From the NCBI RefSeq assembly GCF_964355755.1, contig NC_092670.1, positions 30,491,795-30,555,794 of the forward strand: a stretch of DNA of 64,000 nucleotides, read 5' to 3'. How positions within the stretch are numbered: position 1 is the stretch's first letter; every line of letters starts with the position of its first letter. Below, one piece after another: positions 38,233-50,452 of the stretch. The DNA comes from Antedon mediterranea (taxonomy: Eukaryota > Echinodermata > Crinoidea > Comatulida > Antedonidae). The notes below the pieces were generated by a model, which was not told the origin of the DNA, searched no databases, and worked only from the letters and a program-made list of their open reading frames with translations. The position numbers were made by a program, and so were the translations under genes.

Positions 38233-40586
38233 ATCGAAAAATGACGTCATGGGGCATAAGTGAATGACACGCCATTGTCGACATTTGCGTTCGTATTAAA
38301 AAGTGAATTTTAAATGTACGAATATGGTATTAATTATCTGTATTACATTGTATTATTATGTATCACATATATAACAAGTCATTTTGATAAAAAATAAGTC
38401 AAATAAATATGAAAAACAAAGGAAAATTGTGATTTTTGCATGTCATCTGAAGTGACCTTCCATACAATGTGATAGCGCCCTCTATAAGTATTGATACACT
38501 CGCACTTCAAACTGCAAGCTTTTTGTTGTTATATTCATTCATTCAGAAATACAATTTAAGGAAGGAATCGAATCAAGGGCATTATTACTTGGTTTATTAT
38601 ATATTTATGATGTTTTCCCCAAAAATAATTACTAGTATGTACATTTTGCGAATTGTAGATGTACCGGCGGTATGAAATTAAAAAAAGCTGTTTACGCGGT
38701 CTGTAGCCTAACGATATAATAATAATTATATGTATAAAATAATTGTTACTTTTTTCTGATAAATCAGTATGAATATGTTTACTTAGCGCTGCTTTAAGCA
38801 CCCTATTAAAAAAGAAAAGAAACAAATTGATTTAAGCCTATTTTTTGTCACGTTTTCGGTAATTAATTGTCTTCTTCGCTCTCACTATCTGATTCGTCAC
38901 TGTTCTCATCATCCGAGTTAAAGGAGTCGTTCTCAGCAATCGCTCGTTCAATTCTGTTGGAAGAATCTCGCTTTCACACCACAAAGGCCCCAGCAAATCG
39001 TTATCGCCAACGCACCATCCGTTATTGTCTTGGGGTTTCGGCAACTCGTAAAATCGGTGTTAGTGCGAGCCTCCACAGATCCTGACTTGATAGTTCGATC
39101 ATCGTGCGTTGTATATGTTGATGCAAGCATCTACGCGACGGTGGAAAGTTAGCTAATTTTTAAATCAATGTTTTTTTAACACTGATTATTCCGGTTTTTT
39201 TTTCTTGCATTTCCTGCGAAAAAAGTCAAATCTAAGTTTATCGGTAGGCCTACGCCTTGCTTTCGAACGGAATCCATATAATAACAGGCACGTGAACTAT
39301 TCCAGTTCCAACATTAACTCTTCTCCTTTCCAACTTTCTCCTACTTTCTTGAAAACCTTCAAATTTTGGATATTTTTCGACAAGTTTAATGGCCTTTAAT
39401 TTTCCTTTTCCCTTGAAAGCGCTGGTCGTGCTGCACTTTGTGAACGCATGCAGCCCTAGAATGGCATTACATCGACTTGGGGTGATTTCAGTGGTGGCTA
39501 AACTGGTGAGATTGGTTATTCGTCGATTCCTGCCACTGCCTGTATCGAATAGGACTTTTGCAATAATGGACGAAACAAAATGTAACAATATAAAAAAAAA
39601 ACATCGCTGTCTTATATGGATCCCGATCGAAAGCAAGGAGTACCGATGAACTTAGATTTTACTTTCTTCGCAGGAAATGCAAGGAAAAAGACGGATAATC
39701 AGTGTTAAAAAACATTGATTTAGCTAACTTTCCACCGTCGCGTAGATGCTTGCATCAACATATACGACCCACGATCGAACTATCTTGGTCATGATCTGGA
39801 AGCTCGCACTAACGCCGATTTAAGAGTTGCCGAAACCCCAAGACAATAACGGATGGTGCGTTGGCGATAACGATTTGCTGGGGCCTCTTCAAACAGAATC
39901 GGATGATGAGAACAGTGACGAATCAGATAGTGAGAGCGAAGAAGACGATTAATTACCGAAAACGTGACAAAAAGTAAGCTTAAATCAATTTGTTTCTTTT
40001 TTTTAAATATGGTGCTTAAAGCAGCGCTAAGTAAACATTATTATTCATACTGATTTATCAGAAAAAAGTAACAATTATTTTATACATATAATTATTATTA
40101 TATCGTTAGGCTACAGACCGCATAAACAGCTTTTTTAAATTTCATACCGCCGGTACATCTACAATTCGCAAAATGTACATACTAGTAATTATTTTTGGGG
40201 AAAACATCATAAATATATAGTAAACCAAGTAATAATGCCCTTGATTCGATTCCTTCCTTAAATTGTATTTCTGAATGAATGAATTTATAACAACAAAAAG
40301 CTTGCAGTTTGAAGTGCGAGTGTATCAATACTTATAGAGGGCGCTATCACATTGTATGGAAGGTCACTTCAGATGACATGCAAAAATCACAATTTTCTTT
40401 TGTTTTTCATATTTATTTGACTTATTTTTTATCAAAATGACTTGTTATATATGCGATACATAATAATACAATGTAATACAGATAATTAATACCATATTCG
40501 TACATTTAAAATTCACTTTTTAATACGAACGCAAATGTCGACAATGGCGTATCATTCACTTATGCCCCATGACGTCATTTTTCGAT
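38233..40586. mobile_element. Large foldback element with ~1-kb inverted arms
   Basis: Left arm 38233-39282 and right arm 39612-40586 are inverted repeats (for example ATGACGTCATGGGGCATAAG against CTTATGCCCCATGACGTCAT, and CTTGCTTTCGAACGG against CGATCGAAAGCAAGG) around a ~330-bp unique centre. Right arm is shorter through small deletions. No transposase. Arms and centre hold pieces of one protein-coding family. Confidence 0.88.
38838..39636 (-). pseudogene. Fragment of an uncharacterised dispersed gene family inside the foldback element
   Basis: The centre encodes, on the minus strand, ILGLHAFTKCSTTSAFKGKG followed by KLKAIKLVEKYPKF, a signature (GLHAxTGCDTTSAF-GKGK-like) of a large family of uncharacterised metazoan proteins that often occur in many copies. 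In the left arm, still on the minus strand, PKPQDNNGWCVGDNDLLGPLW and ESEILPTEL match the C-terminal region of the same family by memory. The right arm carries the C-terminal part again in inverted form, ending in a run of acidic residues (ESDDENSDESDSESEEDD). Frames are broken, so this is a remnant. Family recognition is by motif memory only. Confidence 0.5.
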
Positions 40587-41301
40587 GAAAACAAACCACG
40601 ACGAAAGGAAGCAAAAACTGCGTATAAAAACTTCATTTTCTCCACAAATCCCAACTTTTACGCGACGCAACATCAATAAATGATCTTTACATAATGTTTA
40701 AAACCTACGGTGAGAATCTCGTTGACTACTAACGTTATGCAATGGTGAAGGTGATATTTTACTGGACTATTATTAGTGTCGTCACACAGATTGTAACGGT
40801 CGATTTTTGTACTCGCCTAAACATTACCACTAACATCAAGAATAGAGTGGAGCTTATATTGACTTCTACACAGTCGAGCAGCAAAGTGCTCATTTAACCG
40901 TTAAAACGCTGTTTTTTAACTGCGCAGGTCACTGAGCATCGCCAAGTTATAGTGACTTCCGGTTCGCTTTTCACTTCGCGGCAAGCATTTTGCATGGGAA
41001 TACCCTTACAAATCTGCTGCAATTTCCACCATCCGGGTTAAATTATATCTTTCTATATTTGGAAATTGTTACTCCTAATATGGAAGATTATTCCCGCCAC
41101 AAAATTTTGGTATAAATACCCCAGGAAATGACGACAGAGCTTATTGAAGAAAAAAGTGCAGATGGAGGTGTTCGTTGAGGTAGGCTACATGATTTATTTG
41201 TTTGGTTTCGTAGGGAATCCGGCACTTTTCTCATCAGCACGGAACCTTTATAAAAACTTAGTGGTTGGTTATTAGGTTATTAATCTATCTTTTCTGAAAG
41301 T
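40587..41301. other. Intergenic, no gene recognised
   Basis: A TATAAATA string near 41112 precedes short ATG frames, but no exon can be supported. Confidence 0.35.
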
Positions 41302-41935
41302 TTAAAGCCCCATTCCCTACGTTTTTTAGATCTAATTTAAGATCACAAACTATATTTAATGTAAAAATAATACTATATGGTCCTATTGCGATAACTTTTT
41401 TCGTCTTTAAACGGTTAAAAATGTGAAAAATAAATCGATTTTAATAATTATTGCGGCCCGCTATAAATCCCAAAATGCATTGCGCGCGGATTGATATTTT
41501 TGTTTTTCACCTGTAATTCGCCCACTTTTCGATCGATCGTGAAGCCAAAACAAATGGAAGACTCCTAACTTTTCAGCGAAAATACCGGGTGTTCCCCAAT
41601 TTGTATCAACGGAGTCTGGCAAAAATAGAAAGACAATTAATGCAGCAACTATACAACGTCAGGCTAGGTATATAGCTAGCGTACGATGTTCGTACGTTAT
41701 CGATGTTTACCAGCTAGGCCTACAAAACTAAGCCTAGCTAGGCTAGGCCTAAGACCGTCCACGAGAGGTCGATCGCCGCGAGCTACTTAGGTAGTGCATT
41801 GTTTCTCACTTTTTATCATAATTTACCATAAAACGTACATTTAAGACAAGGAATGACATGGTTTAATGTTTTTAAAGTTATATATATGTATTATTTTCCA
41901 AAAAACGTCCAAAATTGCAGGGAAGGGGTCTTTAA
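41302..41935 (-). mobile_element. 634-bp MITE with TTAA ends (copy 2, inverted)
   Basis: Inverted relative to the copy at 13500-14133, same 634-bp length, TTAA at both ends and high identity through the middle (for example the GACCGTCCACGAGAGGTCGA segment). Confidence 0.8.
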
Positions 41936-43239
41936 GCTTGGTTCAGCTTGCGGGACGGATTCAATATCCGTTCAAAGCTGGGGTGGGGATATATTCTAAG
42001 CAGACTCCATCTTGGATTCGTATGTTTAGTACAGGCCGTGTGGTTGAGTAATTTCAATCCTTCAAAATCACTATGTGCAATCCGTTTTTAAACCAGTTAA
42101 TATACCAAAATATGTTATTAGTAGCTTTATTATTTTAGATTTGGTGCTAGTTTGGTAAATATTGCAATATAATTGTAGATTTGGTTGTAAAAAAATGTAC
42201 CCAACTTGTATTATCTAGGCCTAGGCTAGGCCTAGCCTATTTGACGGAAACCCAGTGCTATTTGTAGAGGGATAGAGAGAGGGCCGCAGGCTAGTTTTTA
42301 GTGGCATATCGCCGACTTATTATAATCAATGTGAAGCCATATTATGTTTAAAATGTTGAATCTATATCCACTGAATTATGGATATATATCGTCGGATATT
42401 TAAAGAAAGTCCTAGGCCTTGACCTTTTTTTAAATTTATTTAATTAATTTAGGACTATATTACGGGAAATTCTTTGCCAAAGAAAAGAAAATATGTTGTG
42501 TCTGTTGGAGGTTTGTAAATATATAATGACAATAATGTAGCCTAGGCTAGGAAGGACTGTAGGTAGGATTAGGTAATTTGGATGGTCGTACATAGTATGA
42601 TATTTATATATACAGTATAGTAGTGATCATGGCGACAAAATTTAGGATGACTAAAGTTGACATTAAAATTATTTAACTATGAATAGCTCATTATTGGTGT
42701 TTTTTTTCTTTCAGGTTTCTAAGAATAAACTATCCGACTTGTGATTCATCTTGTGCTGCAAAAACAATCCTATTTTGATATTTGTAAATTGATGTACGTA
42801 ACAGATGTCTTTAAAAATAAAAAAAAAATAAACATTTTTATTATCGCGATGATTTAACTCAAATATTGACATATATAACTTGATATTTTAGCCTGAGCAA
42901 GATAGTTTGATAGGCATATTTTACTTCGATGTAAACAAGATATTACATGTTATACTGTATGTAAAATACTTTTGTGTAAATAAAATTATTTAATGGTGGT
43001 TAATTTATTAACTTGTTAATTTGTTTGTTAGTTATGATGTTATACTATTAATTATTTAGTTAGTAACCAAAGTGGAGTGGATTCGTGGCAGTTGCAACTT
43101 GACTGTAATATGCATATATATAATAATATGTACTTCTTCTTGGATAACGTTAAAGGAAAATAAGCAATAATAAAAATTAAATATTTATTTGGCCGTAAAG
43201 AAAGCAAAAACTAAACATACAGTACTATATGTACAGTAA
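41936..43239. other. Intergenic, no gene recognised
   Basis: AT-rich with several TAGGCCTAGGCTAGGCC clusters (42215-42240, 42538-42552). No coding homology. Confidence 0.35.
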
Positions 43240-43265
43240 TACCATGGACCTATAGGTCCATGGTA
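43240..43265. repeat. 26-bp perfect palindrome
   Basis: TACCATGGACCTA/TAGGTCCATGGTA, with further partial symmetry outside (ACAGTA...TACTGT). Confidence 0.8.
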
Positions 43266-44173
43266 ATACATACTGTAGTATTGAGCACCAGTAGCAGAGA
43301 CGTCTGGACAATCGAATATAATCGTTATCAGCTGTCTGGGTACCCAAGGCTAGTGCTAGAAAATGGCGAAAATTCGTGTATTCATTCGCCGTCAGCGAAA
43401 TGAATCCGGCACTTTTCTCATCAGAAGCAAATCAACAAATCCTTTTATCAGTTTGTTTTGATATATAATCTGGATAATATATATTAAAATGGCCTTGGTT
43501 CAAGCATGTTTAACAGGTAAAATCAGATTTTTTCCTACCTAGGCCCCTTAGCACTGCGGTACCCTACGCCGTGTGGGGGAACCGATCTCGGCAGTATTTC
43601 TAAAGTAGCCTATCTTTCGTAAACTCCTTAGTTGAATTTTATTAATATAAATTTAATTGTATGAATATGCTATTTAAATGTTATTGAAAATGTTTTTGCT
43701 GCATTTTGTAATTCCGCACTACTTGCTTTATCGCGATTCCAAGATGGCGGCAATTCAAATTTTGATTTGGTAATAATTCGCGAGGTCAACCACTTTGCTG
43801 CCCGACTGTACAATGTTAGACGTATTATGACGATACAAAACAATAAGGCAAAAAGTATTGTGTTGGCCACGTTTTGCACGTTTTACCCAAAATGGGTAGG
43901 TTGGTATAGGAAAAGCATTTTTTTCCAGACCAACAATTTTTGGCAATTTACCGGCAAAAAAATAAACAATGTACACAAGTGATGGAAAAGACCATATTTA
44001 AAAACACGTATTATGTTTTCTTTTCATCGTACCCTATGCTCATGCTATAAATATTTTTTCTCTAGCCTAAAAGTTTAAAAAAAGTTTTAAAAATAAAAAA
44101 AATGCTGACCTTCAATTTCTTCAGTTTAGGCCAACACAATAAATTGTTTTTTCTAATAACACATTTCTCTGGA
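43266..44173. other. Intergenic, no gene recognised
   Basis: Contains a second copy of the short string CCGGCACTTTTCTCATCAG (43409) also seen at 41220; otherwise unassigned. Confidence 0.35.
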
Positions 44174-44198
44174 GTTTAGGTAAGGTGAGCCAAGTCAT

Positions 44199-44501
44199 AA
44201 TAATAATAGTTCATTCTTATATAGCGCTCTACAAGCAAGCTTCTTTAAGCGCTGAACATTATTACCCCAGTCATTTTTGGATCAAACACGTATGGAAACA
44301 TACTCCCATAATGCAGCTAGTAATCAGCGCAAAGTTGTGTCTTGATCTAACCGGGTACCCATTTATACACCTGGGTGGAGAGAGGCAAACGTAAGTAAAG
44401 TATTTTTCCTAAGGATTTAAGCAATGCGGCGAGAGTTGGATTCGAACCTCGGTCTCACGATCAGTAATCCAACGTCCAACACCCTGCGCCACACGCCCTT
44501 A
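44199..44501 (-). mobile_element. tRNA-derived SINE with 8-bp target duplication
   Basis: Flanked by CAAGTCAT at 44191-44198 and 44502-44509. Minus-strand head has an A box TGGCGCAGGGTG and a perfect B box GGTTCGAATCC; the body has CCAGGTGTATAAATGGGTACC, and the tail is AGCGCTATATAAGAATGAAC then (ATT)n. The paralogous site at 15881-15900 is empty. Confidence 0.88.
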
Positions 44502-45679
44502 CAAGTCATGTAATGTGGTCTACTTTGGAAATTCCATGTTTTCTTTCGCTTAATTATTTCATCGAAACACGAATTGAGATGTATGATAATAAAGACATAA
44601 AATACCCTGTGAGATACTATCAAATGTCATTGCAGGAATGTACACATACATTACATAGTAAACTATATGGGAGATTTTCGCGGGAAAAAAACTAAAACAA
44701 ATATTATGTACCAAAAAACTCAATAATCAATCTTGACTCTAAACATTTACAGAACTTAAATTTAGCATTTACATATTTCGGTATATATTAGGGATTATTA
44801 ATAAGGAACTATTGTTCACTCATAAGGAAGTGAAAAGAAAAAAAAGTCACTCAACATCTTTTGGACTTTCCAAGTTCAATGACCATTAATAGTAGTTTGC
44901 AATGCCTCTTACGAATACAAATATAACACGTGTAAAGAACAAGGACTTCTGTTCAACAGGCTATCTTAAAAAATATATATAATGTAATTGATCATTCTCA
45001 TTTTGTTGAGGTTAATATTATGAAATAAATTGTTTTATTTGTATATCATACACATTCTATGATGATAATACAAAAAATAATCAAAAAAATAAAATAGTTT
45101 AAAAAATAAAGGTTTCTATATGTTATATAGACTCTATTATATATGACTCTTTCAACCCCACTCCCTAAGCCTCAAATGAGACTTAGTTTATAAGCACGAT
45201 AAATTATTAAATAGTTTATCCATCCTGTAATTGGCGAGTTACTCGCTGTTGGATGAGTATGAATAAAAAAAAAAAAAAAAAAAAATATATCTCTTTTTAT
45301 TAACAAATCTTATACATTTGTACTTTTTTTATAAGTGATAAGTATAATTTTCAATTTTAGAAAAGTGTCGTGTATATTTCTGTCATCTGACAGAATTTAA
45401 CACACAGTTACATATTGCTAACCAAGGATACAGTGCAATTTATGCAACAATTATCATTTAATACCGTAGTAAAATAATAATTAATTTCTTTTTGTATTTT
45501 TTGTGTGTAATTATCTCAATGTTCAACATGTGTTATTAATGTTTATCTCTTTTAAATGTTATGTTCTCTTTGCTAACTTGTAAAATAAAACAAACCTATT
45601 TCAAAACCACACCCATTTATTCTGTTTATGTTTTTTCGGGTACTTTCCACAATTCATTGGAAAATTCCCCGATTGTGTT

Positions 45680-45813
45680 TGATTGGTCTAATCTTATTAA
45701 ATAATGCATGTTGCTATGGTTACAATGATGTCAGACGTTTATTTTCTATAAAAAGTAGCGTATGTTTGTTGCGACTTACTCCGGTCTAAGATGCTGACGA
45801 TCAACTTATTCTG
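45680..45813 (+). promoter_or_regulatory. Candidate core promoter and short first exon
   Basis: In order on the plus strand: ATTGG (reverse CCAAT) near 45683, an RFX X-box-like GTTGCTATGGTTAC (~45710), TGATGTCAG, TATAAAAA at 45747-45754, and an ATG at 45791 opening a short frame that runs into CTG|GTGAGT at 45813. No downstream exon recognised. Confidence 0.3.
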
Positions 45814-46667
45814 GTGAGTTTAAGTATCGACTTTTAACTTTAAAAATTATATTAAAAATAGGATAGATTCGATCTTATCTTAAATATAAAATACTGATTT
45901 AAGGAAACTACAGAAACAGATGGTCCACTAAATATTATACGGTAGATTAATTGGGCATGAATTGTCTTATGGACTTTTTAAAATATAATTACTCTCCGCT
46001 AATAATATTGTAATTGTGTGAAGGTATACATAACACGTTTTTATCATCTTGTGATGCCATATAAAGAGGTTATGTAGACCTAAAATATAATGATTAAGAT
46101 TTGCAACATTGTGGACATTTTAAAACCAATATTCGCTAATATTACCATTACGTGAATAGTGTTATCATTAGTAACAAATTCTTTCAACATATAAAATGAT
46201 GGACTCTTCAAGGTGTAAGATGTATATGAAATAGTAAAATTTACTTTTTTTTTAAATTAGCCTGCGATAAATATTTCTATAGGTGTGCGTTATCTTCATG
46301 TTATGTAAAACTTATTTATAAGGATAAATATGTGGCTATTTATCGACTATTTAGCTGCTTTATTGTGGATCATTAAAAACTAAATCTCTAAAAACGCAGA
46401 TTATTTACACTTTATTGGTCACAACTTCGCCAATACTTTTTCTCAGGAAAAGTAAAACTTGTTTAAAATTGAATCATCTTTACAGCCATATCAAATAATG
46501 GTACGTAGTTTATCTGGACGTTTGATTAAAACGCCGTCCTTTTTCCGGATCTATCGAATGTGTGAAGCCTTTAGATACTCCATCCACCCATCATACTTCG
46601 TTTCGGAATTACAGAATAATATAGGTTAACTTTAGCTTTTAATATATTATAATTAATTGACACTAGC

Positions 46668-47432
46668 GATTTACAATTCAGAGTTTTTTATGATTTTTGT
46701 TTTGTTTCTAGAGGTTCACGACGACCTCTGCTTTAAATTTTGGAACGTACCCTTTTATTGGGTGGTGCTTCTGTAGTCATGCATCTATGTAAACGCAGAT
46801 ATTGGTAGTTTTACTTGTTATAAAATAAAAACGTTAATTGCATAAACAAACGTTTAAGCGATTCATGTCCATTGTCAAATACCCCATTTTATAATGAACT
46901 ATTCCTATAGCCACCACTGCCTGTAAAAGCCACCGGTGCACAATTTACACGCGAAGGGAGACACGACACCCATCAAGCATCAAATCGACCCGTAATTGTG
47001 TCGCGACGGACGATTTTAGTGTGAACATCAAGTCGAACTTATTAGTGTCGTTCGATTCTCAACTTCAACGCGGTGAATTCGGAACTAGCGAAGGCGCCGC
47101 GCATGAATTCGCTTTCTCTTGCAAATTCTCTTAAATTTAACCAATCCAATCACAAAGATCGTTGGGCTATGTTTGATGTCATCAGTCAGATGAAGATGAA
47201 AATAATCTGTTCAATATCGATGTTGTGTCCATATTTTGTGGCCATAATTCACGAGAATTCTTGTCTTTTTATGAAAAAAGGTGCACTTAAATATAACAAT
47301 CACTAAACCAAAGAAATTGCATTTTCAGTGGATGCGTTTATTAAAAATACAAGTGTATTGGGAATAATTTTGCAAATACCTAGGTCTACCTAGCTTCTTA
47401 TTATGCCTCTAGGCCTACTAGTCTATAGCTAG
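46668..47432. other. Intergenic, no gene recognised
   Basis: GC-richer patches such as CGAAGGCGCCGCGCATG near 47090; no gene supported. Confidence 0.35.
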
Positions 47433-48462
47433 CAGGGGCGGTCGCAGAACTATTTTAAGGGGATGCTCAAGAGTCCAGGGCCATAATAGGAACCAGGTGT
47501 TTGAATTTTGTTAAATGACACTTCTAGGCGGCCGGAAATGGTACTCTCACGTACAATTCACGATAAATAACACCCGGCTAGTTTTCGCCGAAATAAAACT
47601 CTATATCTATCAGGCTACAATTAGTAAACAGCAGTATTTATCTCGCCTATTTTTCCCTCCGGTAAAACACACGCGACGAAGGCACTTCCGGTAAGGTAAT
47701 ATTATTCTAACAATTATACGGTAATCAATTAATACAAATTAATTACTAGGCCTATTATCAATTAATAATTTTAAAAAGTTAGACAAAAATGTGAAGCTGC
47801 TGCTATAATTATATTGAGCAAAACGTTGAATTGTATTATTTTGAAATAAATGCTAAATAAGACAGTAAAACAACAATTTCCAAAAATCATTTTAATTTAT
47901 CCACTATACTGTACTGTACAGTATTGCTTAATACACTTCAGAAAAGAACATATTATCGAAATTTTCAGAAAGAAGCAATTAGGCCTACACATAGTTATTT
48001 CAAAGTTCGGATCGTCCGTAATTACTATGGAAATTCGACCCAATATTACGGACGTAGGGAAATGAATTTAAATATTAGGGTACCGTACTACGAGAATACT
48101 TAAATGATTGAGAATCCCCGGCAAAATGCAATAATTACGGACAAATCAACGACCCATATGACGGGGTTTTCCACTGTATCTTCTCATGACGCACACAGGC
48201 AATTTAAATAGTCAGAAATTCATTCTGAGCATGTTCCGAAACATATCTAAAAAAAAAAATACGCTGACCGCCGTTAAATTGTGCACCGTTAAGTTTACGC
48301 TGCAGTTAGTCAATTTACATATAGACTCTTCTATAACGTTAATGGTTAATATATAGAATGAAATGGGATCTAAATTTTAATTTAGTGGCAGAAAAAAACA
48401 TTTATTATGAAATTAAGGGTGATGCCCGGGCAACTGAGGCAACACCCCTGCGTCCGCCCCTG
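47433..48462. mobile_element. ~1.03-kb non-autonomous hAT-like element
   Basis: Ends CAGGGGCGGTCGCAG and CTGCGTCCGCCCCTG are inverted repeats of the CAGGGGCGG type common in hAT elements. Flanked by the direct repeat GCTAG (47428-47432, 48463-48467); hAT duplications are normally 8 bp, so this is atypical. No transposase frame. Confidence 0.6.
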
Positions 48463-48677
48463 GCTAGGCCTCTTTCTACGCGCCCAGATCGAACCGGAAC
48501 TGGTGTTGTCAGGCGAAAATGACGCGTGACGCTTCGCTTCCAATGGGAACATAATCGGATCGCGACACTTAGTTCGCGATGGTCTAACCTTTTGAAGCTT
48601 GACGCGACTCGCTTCGATTCGACTGACTATTCAGTGTGCACCGGCCTTAAATCAATATTGCCATTGTGCATGTATTG

Positions 48678-48945
48678 TCTATATTATAAGTGAGAGAGTT
48701 TGTCTGTTTGTTTGTTCGTTATACAAATTATCATAGTTATGTATACCCCTCTCATTTTAAAGCTAAAGTTGAATTGAATTTGTCGTGGAAAGAATTTGAT
48801 TTAAAAATAAGAGTGTGGGGTGTTATTGAAGAGGGGTGGGGGTTGGTGAGTATAGGGAGATACTGGAGTCGGGTGTTATTAGCCCTCTACTGAGAAGGCT
48901 TTAAACTAATTTTGAAACCCGCCATGGGGCGGGTATTATTGCTAG
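48678..48945 (+). mobile_element. 268-bp non-autonomous Helitron
   Basis: Starts TCTATATTATAAGTGAGAGA with a TTTGTCTGTTTGTTTGTTCG run and ends with a GC-rich hairpin ACCCGCC-ATGG-GGCGGGT, eight bases, then CTAG followed by T. Terminal CTAG with a subterminal hairpin is the Helitron 3' signature. Confidence 0.7.
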
Positions 48946-49344
48946 TAAGCTATATAATGGTATCATAAAAACAGGTTATTTCAAATTATAAAAGATTCGA
49001 AATTTTGTCATTTTCGACTTTTATATTACATGCAGAGCTTTTTAAAAGTCAACAGAATTACGATAAAAAATACAACCTGTATTAAAATCAATCAATCAAT
49101 AAGAATTATGAAAATCTGACATGTAGTTTTCGAAATTCAAAGTCTACAATAACTCCATGGTCTACAACAAATAAATAATTTTATATAATTTTCAGTTTGT
49201 TAATAACATTGATAACGCTCCATTGAGCAGTTGTTTTGCGCAATTTGAACGAAAGTACTCGATTCAAATTGCGTAGCAAATTTCAAACTGCGCAAATAAT
49301 TTTTTATTATTTGATAAAAAGAAAGCTCGATAATCTTACTAATA

Positions 49345-49937
49345 CCCCTTTTACACCACCGAACATGAAACAAACCCGTGTCGCATCCGGATAAATATCC
49401 TTTTCACACCTGATTCATTATCCCCGGAATTACACGGGTTGCGTGTATTAATGTTCTAGATTAATCGACATATCGCTCTCTCTTGTGCATGAAGAGACAC
49501 CACCCTAGTAACAGTCTGCTCATTATGCCTCCTATAATTTGGTTTTATGGCAATACAAACAAATTGAGTATACGCGTGAAGAATAATATTTCTTTAAATA
49601 AAAATGAATAACAAATAACCATACGTTTTATATATTAAATAATCGTATAAACAAAAAACAGTCTTATATTAATTTTTTAGTAAATTAAATACTATTGTGA
49701 GCGAAGATAGCAACTAACCGGGAAAACAAACGCGGGACTGTTTACACCGCGAACACGCAAGTACACGGGTTCGTCCCGGGTTGATTTGACGCTGAATATA
49801 TTCCGTATCACTTACCCGGGTGGTTCAGCGACCCGGGTAACTTTTTACGTCGTTTACACTGGCTTATTTCTGCGTCCCAGGTATGACACAATTATTCCGG
49901 ATCAACTTCGCATTTTCTGCCGGCGGTGTAAAAGGGG
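49345..49937. mobile_element. 593-bp MITE with TA target duplication
   Basis: Terminal inverted repeats CCCCTTTTACACCACCG and CGGCGGTGTAAAAGGGG (one mismatch), flanked by TA (49343-49344, 49938-49939). GC-rich blocks such as CCCGGGTGG inside. Confidence 0.8.
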
Positions 49938-50016
49938 TACAGTATTAGGCCTACATTGATAATACTAAAAGTAATATTATATTCCCTACAATTTGTGACG
50001 TTTTGTAAATATAATG

Positions 50017-50452
50017 CATATATATATATATATATATATATATAACAAGAGAGGCAGGATTGCGTCAGCGTAATGATATCATCATTAAACCCGCTGATAA
50101 AGGTTCTGCCACTGTTTCTATGGACATCACATTTTATGAAGAGGAGTCCTTAAGACAGCCAAACAATCCTCTTAATTATCGTAAATTAGAACGGATCTCA
50201 CCCCGGAAATTGCGGATAAGATGGCCAAATTTGTTTCTGTAATTGTAAAAAAACACCCCATCGTTCCTAAGATTGGACCTCATTTGGCACAAGTTAATCC
50301 AGTTCCAGGCAGATTTTATTTTCTACCTAAAATCCACAAAGCAGGCAATCCTGGTAGACCCATTATTTCGGGCAATGACACTGCTACAGAGAAAATGTCT
50401 GAATTAATATATATTAATTAATTAATTATTATATATATATATATATATATAT
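50017..50452 (+). pseudogene. Penelope-like element reverse transcriptase fragment between TA microsatellites
   Basis: Bounded by (TA)n at about 50018-50043 and 50430-50452. Plus-strand frames encode NDIIIKPADKGSATV and, one frame over, GRFYFLPKIHKAGNPGRPII, the N-terminal RT motifs of Penelope-like elements (KPADKG; LPKIHK). A frameshift lies near 50210. The catalytic part is missing. Confidence 0.75.

Larger units (their letters stand above)
44174..46667 (+). repeat. Direct segmental duplication, copy B (with two extra segments)
   Basis: Colinear with 15866-16939 but interrupted by a SINE (44199-44501 plus one target copy) and by an extra ~1.03 kb at about 45009-46036 that contains a poly-A tract (45265-45286) and a promoter-like cluster. 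Confidence 0.8.

Noticed and set aside
39389-39649. Plus-strand frame in the foldback centre
   Set aside because: Antisense to the recognisable GLHAFTKC...GKGK fragment.
41100-41185. TATAAATA followed by an ATG frame and GTAGGC
   Set aside because: Frame is very short, no partner exon and no conservation evidence.
43490-43525. ATGGCCTTGG frame ending in G|GTAAAA as a possible first exon
   Set aside because: Ten codons only, no acceptor or downstream exon recognised.
44440-44500. tRNA-like sequence with perfect B box
   Set aside because: It is the head of a SINE with a target duplication and long 3' body; the cloverleaf is not complete.
48690-48893. 67-codon plus-strand frame
   Set aside because: Lies wholly within a non-autonomous Helitron and begins in its TTTG-rich 5' end.
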